Positions 59,441 through 64,000 of a stretch of DNA of 64,000 nt are shown one piece after another (positions within the stretch are counted from its first letter, which is position 1; each line of letters begins with the position of its first letter). The position numbers were made by a program, and so were the translations under genes. Below the pieces are notes generated by a model that searched no databases, was not told where the DNA came from, and saw only the letters and a list, made by a program, of their open reading frames with translations. This stretch comes from Sphingomonas sp. (GTDB taxonomy: Bacteria; Pseudomonadota; Alphaproteobacteria; Sphingomonadales; Sphingomonadaceae), in NCBI RefSeq assembly GCF_024508665.1, contig NZ_JANINP010000007.1, positions 930,001 through 994,000 on the forward strand, in the 5' to 3' direction.

Positions 59441-60343
59441 TCAGGCCGCCGCCTTGAGGATGTCGGCCAGCAGCCGGAAATCGCGTTCGCGCGGCGATGC
59501 GCGACGCCACACCAACGCGATCGTGCGCGTGGCGTGATCCCCCGCGAGCGGACGCGCCGAGATTTCGGTATTGTCCAATATGCCCGCCTGTACCGCCATT
59601 TCGGGCAGCATCGTCACACCCAGGCCATTGTCGACCATCTGCACGATGGTGTGGAGCGACGTGCCGAGCATCATCGCGTGCGCGCCGAGTTCGGGACGGT
59701 TGCAGGCGGCCAGCGCATGGTCCTTCAGACAATGCCCGTCCTCGAGCAGCAGCAAGCGGTCCTCGTCGATATCGGCCGCCGCGATCACTGAGGGAGGATT
59801 GGGCAGTTCTGCATCGGGGAAGGCGACGAACAGGCGATCGTCGAACAACGGCGCCGCGGTCACCTCGCCACAGGCATAAGGCAGCGCCAGCAGCACGCAG
59901 TCGGTGCGCCCGTTGTGCAGGCCTTCGCATGCCGTGCCCGTCGTCTCCTCTCGCAGGAACAGTTTGAGATCGGGATAATCGCGACGCAGCGCGGGCAGGA
60001 TGTGGGGGAGCATGAACGGCGCGATCGTCGGGATCACGCTCATCCGCATTTCCCCCGACAACGGCCGCCCGGCGGCGCGCGCCATGTCGCCCAATTCCTC
60101 CGCCTCGCGAATTACGCGCCGCGCCTTGTCAGCGATGCGATCGCCGAGCGGCGTGAACCGCACGACGCGCCGCGTCCGCTCGACCAGCGTCACGCCGATC
60201 AGCGTCTCGAGCTCGCGAATCCCGGCCGACATGGTCGATTGCGTGACGAAACAGGCCTCGGCCGCGCGGCCGAAATGGCCATGGTCCTTTAGCGCGACCA
60301 GATATTGCAGCTGCTTGAGCGTCGGAAGGTAAGTCGTACTCAT
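59441..60343 (-). CDS. oxyR: Hydrogen-peroxide-sensing LysR regulator
   Basis: 300 residues: LysR-type HTH ('FGRAAEACFVTQSTMSAGIRELE') and substrate domain. The redox cysteines are C205 and C214 in 'DGHCLKDHALAAC', with the same nine-residue spacing as OxyR C199/C208. Disulfide formation would activate transcription of the divergent peroxiredoxin gene, and the intervening region carries a CTATTG-N7-CAATAG palindrome. Confidence 0.92.
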   Translation of the reverse strand: MSTTYLPTLKQLQYLVALKDHGHFGRAAEACFVTQSTMSAGIRELETLIGVTLVERTRRVVRFTPLGDRIADKARRVIREAEELGDMARAAGRPLSGEMRMSVIPTIAPFMLPHILPALRRDYPDLKLFLREETTGTACEGLHNGRTDCVLLALPYACGEVTAAPLFDDRLFVAFPDAELPNPPSVIAAADIDEDRLLLLEDGHCLKDHALAACNRPELGAHAMMLGTSLHTIVQMVDNGLGVTMLPEMAVQAGILDNTEISARPLAGDHATRTIALVWRRASPRERDFRLLADILKAAA

Positions 60344-60378
60344 TTATCGCCTCAGTCGATCAGGACTACGTAAATAAC

Positions 60379-60397
60379 CTATTGGATCGCTCAATAG
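60379..60397. promoter_or_regulatory. Candidate OxyR operator
   Basis: CTATTG-N7-CAATAG palindrome in the gap between oxyR and ahpC. CTAT/ATAG quartets are the core of OxyR sites, though the spacing here does not match the full consensus. Confidence 0.5.
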
Positions 60398-60502
60398 CCA
60401 GCCTATATGCGGCCGTGACGGAAGAGGCCCGAAGGCCCGCCGATCCTCGAGAGGATGTCCAAGAAGGCCGACCCCAATTCCTTTGGCAGGAGGCCCAAGA
60501 TC

Positions 60503-61048
60503 ATGTTGACCGTCGGAGACAAGTTCCCCGCCATCACCGTTCCCGTCCAGCAGGGCACCGACGCCTTGCCCGCCGGCGAGACGATCGATGTCACCACCCA
60601 CGCTCCGGGCAAGTGGAAGATCGTATTCTACTGGCCGAAGGACTTCACCTTCGTCTGCCCGACCGAGATCGTCGGCTATGCCGGGCTCAAGGGCGATTTC
60701 GAGGATCGCGACGCGGTGCTGATCGGCGCCTCGACCGACACCAGCCATGTCCATCTGGCGTGGCGCAAGTCGGATCCCGATCTCGCCGCTGCCGATTTCC
60801 CGTGGATCGCCGACAATGGCGGCAAGCTCGCCGCGGCGCTCGGCATCCTCGATGCGGATGAGAATGTCGCCTATCGGGCCACCTTCACCGTCGATCCCGA
60901 CGGCGTGATCCAGGCCGTGCAGGTCAACGGCCTCAATGTCGGCCGCAACCCGCAGGAAACGCTGCGCGTGCTCGACGCTCTGCAGACCGACGAGCTCTGC
61001 CCGTGCAATTGGAACAAGGGCGACGACGTCCTCAAGGTTGCCGCGTAA
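60503..61048 (+). CDS. ahpC: Peroxiredoxin (alkyl hydroperoxide reductase C type)
   Basis: 181 residues from ATG 60503, fixed by AGGAGG 9 bp upstream. The peroxidatic Cys is C52 in 'FTFVCPTE'; a Cys-Pro-Cys (C166, C168) near the C-terminus supplies the resolving Cys. It reduces H2O2 and organic peroxides. Its expected reductant is AhpD, encoded at 61214, rather than AhpF. It is divergent from oxyR and presumably activated by it. Confidence 0.93.
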   Translation: MLTVGDKFPAITVPVQQGTDALPAGETIDVTTHAPGKWKIVFYWPKDFTFVCPTEIVGYAGLKGDFEDRDAVLIGASTDTSHVHLAWRKSDPDLAAADFPWIADNGGKLAAALGILDADENVAYRATFTVDPDGVIQAVQVNGLNVGRNPQETLRVLDALQTDELCPCNWNKGDDVLKVAA

Positions 61049-61096
61049 CGACTTCGTCTAACAGGTGCGGCCTTTGAATCAGGGGCCGTATCCCCC

Positions 61097-61170
61097 GGCG
61101 CGGGGTCTTTCCCCCCCCTCGGCCCCGCGCCACCTATTTTCCCAACTTTCGCCCCGGCTTCGGCCGGGGC
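61097..61170 (+). other. Two intercistronic hairpins between ahpC and ahpD
   Basis: GGCGCGGGG/CCCCGCGCC (61097-61131, 9-bp stem) and GCCCCGGC-TTCG-GCCGGGGC (61151-61170, 8-bp stem with a UUCG loop). No T run follows the second. They probably set mRNA stability or the ahpC:ahpD ratio. Confidence 0.55.
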
Positions 61171-61213
61171 CTCATCCCAACGCCGGCGATCATCGCCGCG
61201 AGGAGCCTATCGC

Positions 61214-61735
61214 ATGTCGCTCAAGGATTTCGCCCAGTCGCTGCCCGATTTCGCCAAGGACATTCGGCTCAATGTCGGATCGTTGCTCAACGAAGCGTCG
61301 CTCGGCGATCAGCGTAAGTACGGCTTGATCCTGGCCTGCGCGCATGCCTCCGGCTACAAACCGCTGGTCGAGGCGGCCGAGGCCGAGGTCGCCGACAAAT
61401 TGTCGCCCGAAGCCGCCAATGCAGCGCGTGCGGCGGCGGCGGTAATGGCGATGAACAACGTCTATTACCGCTTCACGCATCTCGCCGGGAACAAGGAATA
61501 TGCCAACATGCCGGCCAAGCTGCGCATGAACGTGATCGGCGCGCCGGGGATCGAAAAGGACGATTTCGAGCTGTTCAGCCTGGCGATCAGCGCGATGAAC
61601 GGCTGCGGCCTGTGCATCGACGCGCATGAGAATGTGCTGAAGAAAGCCGGCGTGACGGCGCAGGCGATCCAGGACGCGGTGCGTTGGGCGGCAGTGATGA
61701 AGGCAGTGGCGACGGTGCACGCCGCGGTCGCGTAG
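61214..61735 (+). CDS. ahpD: Alkylhydroperoxidase AhpD
   Basis: 173 residues. The thiol pair is C131-x2-C134 with H138 in 'MNGCGLCIDAHEN', and E116 lies in the 'GIEKDDFELF' region. It serves as disulfide reductase for AhpC and has weak peroxidase activity itself. The start has GAGGAG 8 bp upstream (61200-61205). It is the second gene of the OxyR-controlled unit. Confidence 0.94.
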   Translation: MSLKDFAQSLPDFAKDIRLNVGSLLNEASLGDQRKYGLILACAHASGYKPLVEAAEAEVADKLSPEAANAARAAAAVMAMNNVYYRFTHLAGNKEYANMPAKLRMNVIGAPGIEKDDFELFSLAISAMNGCGLCIDAHENVLKKAGVTAQAIQDAVRWAAVMKAVATVHAAVA

Positions 61736-61741
61736 AGGCTG

Positions 61742-61904
61742 TTGAACTCCCCTCCCTGCAAGGGAGGGGCTGGGGGTGGGTGCGCGCGTCTGCGCGCCCA
61801 AAAAGACTCAAATGCGGTTCAACAAAACAGCATCGACGAGGCATCGAACCTCGCCGACGCTCACCCACCCCTTTATCCCCTCTCTGCGAGGGAGGGGAGT
61901 TGAA
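61742..61904. repeat. MITE-like element with palindromic ends
   Basis: Outer ends AACTCCCCTCC and GGAGGGGAGTT are mirror images; each end is itself a palindrome (CCCTCCCTGCAAGGGAGGG and CCCTCTCTGCGAGGGAGGG), followed inward by CTGGGGGTGGG and CACCCACCCC. Total about 163 bp, no coding capacity, between converging ahpD and the TSUP gene. Confidence 0.65.
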
Positions 61905-61908
61905 GTAA

Positions 61909-62682
61909 TTACCTGGCCAACGCCTGATAGATCGAGAAGGCGCTGGTCAGCGTCAGCAGCACGCCGACCATCGCCATCAGCGGGCGTGCCGGCACCTTCT
62001 TGGCGAGCCAGCCGCCGAGCGGCGCCGCGAGCAGCCCGCCGATCAGGATACCGAGCGTCTGCAGGGTGAAGGCGGCGAAGCCCAGGGTGAAGATGAACGC
62101 CGCCGAGATCGTGGTGGTCAGGAAGAATTCCGCCGTGTTGACCGTGCCGATCGTCTCGCGCGGGCTGGCGCCCTGAACCAGCAGGTTGCTCGTCACCACC
62201 GGCCCCCAGCCGCCGCCGCCCGCCGCGTCGAGAAAGCCGCCGACAAGCCCCAGCGGTTCGATTACCTTGGGCGTCCGCGGCTCGACGCGGCCGCGCCAAG
62301 CGCGATACAGCAGATAAAGACCGATCGCGCTCAGATAGGTCATCACGAACGGGCGCGCGATCGAGGCGTCGATCGACGACAGCACATAGGCGCCGAGCAC
62401 GCCGCCGATCATGCCGGGAATCACCAGGCGCGCGAACAGCCGCCAGTTCACGTTGCGATGCAGGACATGGCTGATGCCCGACGCGGCGGTGGTGAAAGTC
62501 TCGACCGCATGGACGCTGGCCGAGGCGACGCGCGGCGGCAGGCCCATCACGCTGATCAACAAAGTCGAATTGATCAGGCCGAATGCCATGCCCAGCGCGC
62601 CATCGACCAATTGTGCGGCGAACCCGATCGCGATGAACGGCAGGATCGCCTCGATCGAGGCCAGCGAAACATCGACCATCAA
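61909..62682 (-). CDS. TSUP-family permease (TauE/SafE, sulfite or sulfonate exporter-like)
   Basis: 257 residues, about eight helices. 'AQLVDGALGMAFGLINSTLL' and 'GGFLDAAGGGGWGPVVTSNLL' are the paired TSUP/TauE motifs. The family moves sulfur-containing anions. It is divergent from cysE (cysteine synthesis), so sulfite, thiosulfate or sulfide-related traffic is plausible. Two adjacent ATGs are possible starts (62682 or 62679). Confidence 0.87.
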   Translation of the reverse strand: MMVDVSLASIEAILPFIAIGFAAQLVDGALGMAFGLINSTLLISVMGLPPRVASASVHAVETFTTAASGISHVLHRNVNWRLFARLVIPGMIGGVLGAYVLSSIDASIARPFVMTYLSAIGLYLLYRAWRGRVEPRTPKVIEPLGLVGGFLDAAGGGGWGPVVTSNLLVQGASPRETIGTVNTAEFFLTTTISAAFIFTLGFAAFTLQTLGILIGGLLAAPLGGWLAKKVPARPLMAMVGVLLTLTSAFSIYQALAR

Positions 62683-62840
62683 CAGCGCAAACTCCTCGCG
62701 ATCCTGTCCGTTGCATGACGCGTGGAGCTAATTCCTACAACAAAGATGGGCTTTTGTCCGACGAAGTTGCGACAGGCCGGTTATGGAAATCGTCGGCATG
62801 GCGTCCTAGATATAGCGAAATCGGCGAAGGGGACGCGCCA

Positions 62841-63530
62841 ATGCTTGCTGGCCTCAGGGCTTATCTCGACTCGATTCGGGCGCGCGACCCAGCGCCACGA
62901 TCGAATGTGGAAATCCTGCTGTATCCGGGCGTCTGGGCGCTCGGCTATCACCGTATCGCGCATGCTCTGTACAATGCGCGGCTGTTTTTCCTGGCGCGCT
63001 GGGTGAACCATATCGCGCGCTTCTTCACCGCGATCGACATCCATCCCGGTGCCAAGATCGGCAAGTTCTTCTTCATCGACCATGGTTTCACCGTCATCGG
63101 CGAGACGGCGGTGATCGGCGACAATGTCACGATCTATCAGTGCGTCACGCTCGGCGGGACCAATCCGGCCGACGGCGTTGCCGGCAAGCGTCACCCGACG
63201 CTCGAGGACAATGTCATCATTGGCTCGGGCGCACAGATCCTGGGTCCGATCACCGTCGCGACCGGGGCGCGTGTCGGCGCCAATGCGGTGGTGACCAAGG
63301 ACGTGCCGGAAGGCGCGGTGATGGTCGGCATTCCGGCGCGGCCGACGATGGTCGAAGGGAAGGGCGAAAAGCCGTTTCTCGCCTACGGCACGCCGTGCAG
63401 CGAGATGTTCGATCCGCAGACGCAGAAGGTCGAGTTGCTCCGTTGCGAGATCGAGACCTTGCGCAAGCGCCTCGACGCGTTGCTCGCCGAACACGAGCCC
63501 AACCACCTACCGGAGCGTGACCGCGCCTGA
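62841..63530 (+). CDS. cysE: Serine O-acetyltransferase
   Basis: 229 residues from ATG 62841 (AAGGGGA 8 bp upstream; in-frame codons reach back to 62715 without a site). The left-handed beta-helix hexapeptides ('GAKIGKFFFIDHG', 'IGETAVIGDNVTIYQCVTLGG', 'DNVIIGSGAQILGPITVATGARVGANAVV') and 'GIPARP' define CysE/EpsC. It makes O-acetylserine, the carbon skeleton for cysteine. A coiled tail follows. The next gene starts in a TGATG overlap. Confidence 0.92.
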   Translation: MLAGLRAYLDSIRARDPAPRSNVEILLYPGVWALGYHRIAHALYNARLFFLARWVNHIARFFTAIDIHPGAKIGKFFFIDHGFTVIGETAVIGDNVTIYQCVTLGGTNPADGVAGKRHPTLEDNVIIGSGAQILGPITVATGARVGANAVVTKDVPEGAVMVGIPARPTMVEGKGEKPFLAYGTPCSEMFDPQTQKVELLRCEIETLRKRLDALLAEHEPNHLPERDRA

Positions 63531-63874
63531 TGGGAACGGTCACTCCGTTTCCTTTGCAGGGGCGTCAACCGAGCCAGATCGGTTTCGAGCGGCTCGAACT
63601 CAACCGGATTCTCGACCTATATGGCCGCATGGTCGCCGCCGGGCATTGGCGTGACTATGCGATCGAACTTGGCCAAGCCGCGGCTGTGTTCGCCGCCTTC
63701 CGCCGCAGCGCGGAGCGCCCCGAATTCAGGATCGAAAAACGCCCCGATCTGCGCAACCGCCAGGGCATGTGGGCGCTCATCGCCGAACACGGCCAGGTAG
63801 TGAAACGCGGGCATGAACTCGGCCCGGTGCTGGCGCCGATCGAGCGGCGGCTGATGAAGCTGATCGAAGATTGA
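63530..63874 (+). CDS. DUF2794-family protein
   Basis: 114 residues. The pattern 'RLELNRILDLYGRMVAAGHWRDYAI' then 'FRIEKRPDLRNRQGMWALI' and 'GHELGPVLAPIERR' is that of DUF2794, a small cytosolic family of unknown function common in Alphaproteobacteria. It is co-translated with cysE (one-base overlap). Confidence 0.87.
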   Translation: MGTVTPFPLQGRQPSQIGFERLELNRILDLYGRMVAAGHWRDYAIELGQAAAVFAAFRRSAERPEFRIEKRPDLRNRQGMWALIAEHGQVVKRGHELGPVLAPIERRLMKLIED

Positions 63875-63908
63875 AGCCGCGCGCGATCTTGGGATGGCGG
63901 TGTCGCGG

Positions 63909-64000
63909 TCACCTGGGATCGGTGTTTGGATGGGAGTCATCAGACCTGCCCCCGCTTGCCGCCGCGATGCCGAACAACCACGCCGCCCCCAGAAACAGCA
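63909..64000 (-). CDS. Possible C-terminus of a membrane protein, partial
   Basis: On the minus strand, a frame entering from the window edge reads 'LFLGAAWLFGIAAASGGRSD' and then some dozen polar residues to a TGA at 63909-63911. A hydrophobic helix with a polar tail suggests the end of a membrane protein gene, but only 30 codons are visible. Confidence 0.3.
   Translation of the reverse strand, partial: LFLGAAWLFGIAAASGGRSDDSHPNTDPR

Overview
High-GC DNA (about 65-70% over most of the window) whose gene families and synteny point to an alphaproteobacterium of the Sphingomonadaceae, probably Sphingomonas or a close relative. The clues are the oxyR-ahpC-ahpD block, pgsA-moaD-moaE, a DUF2794 gene after cysE, frequent TonB-dependent uptake, and sphingomonad-type codon use. 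No rRNA, tRNA, CRISPR array, integrase or transposase was seen.

Layout. (1) 1-6.05 kb: an RND efflux adaptor (cut by the window edge) and a TolC-type channel, divergent from an OmpR/sensor-kinase pair, a duplicated-repeat membrane protein and a secreted protein. (2) 6.1-12.1 kb: a visibly AT-richer accessory island of four poorly known genes: a four-helix membrane protein, a HEPN-like protein, a SIR2-like NAD-binding protein and a protein with two zinc ribbons. It is a candidate defence island. (3) 12.2-33.3 kb: a catabolic and uptake supercluster. It holds an esterase, an aconitase paralogue with an ACS-type MFS carrier, a beta-propeller lactonase, a tannase/feruloyl-esterase-like enzyme, an ornithine cyclodeaminase-family enzyme, a citrate-type MHS carrier, a self-processing C45 amidase/acyltransferase, a complete oligopeptide-type ABC importer, a TonB-dependent receptor and a secreted amidohydrolase. 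(4) 33.7-40.6 kb: a Cus-type copper/silver efflux operon (CusC, CusB, CusA, CusF) preceded by two small periplasmic proteins. (5) 40.9-45.8 kb: a GntR regulator with two winged helices, then a pair that fits trans-3-hydroxy-L-proline breakdown (delta1-pyrroline-2-carboxylate reductase plus a Cys/Thr-type dehydratase) and a secreted hydrolase. (6) 46-55.4 kb: an AhpD-like protein, a membrane protein, a PNPOx-fold protein, a serine hydrolase, then a tightly overlapped operon (PepSY protein, isocitrate/isopropylmalate-type dehydrogenase, aldehyde dehydrogenase, cupin) and an Lrp-controlled ornithine cyclodeaminase. (7) 55.4-64 kb: housekeeping DNA: a small membrane-protein ORF, an LplT-like carrier, pgsA, moaD, moaE, a fasciclin protein, oxyR/ahpC/ahpD, a TSUP permease, cysE and DUF2794.

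How they work together. Regions 3, 5 and 6 read as one broad scavenging neighbourhood. An outer-membrane receptor, a peptide-type ABC importer and several hydrolases could take apart amide- or ester-linked compounds, and the tricarboxylic acid, proline/ornithine and aldehyde products could be fed to central metabolism. That joint role is inference; the individual family assignments are much firmer. Palindromic repeats punctuate the 3' ends of genes. One pair about 17 kb apart is the same two-unit element in opposite orientations.
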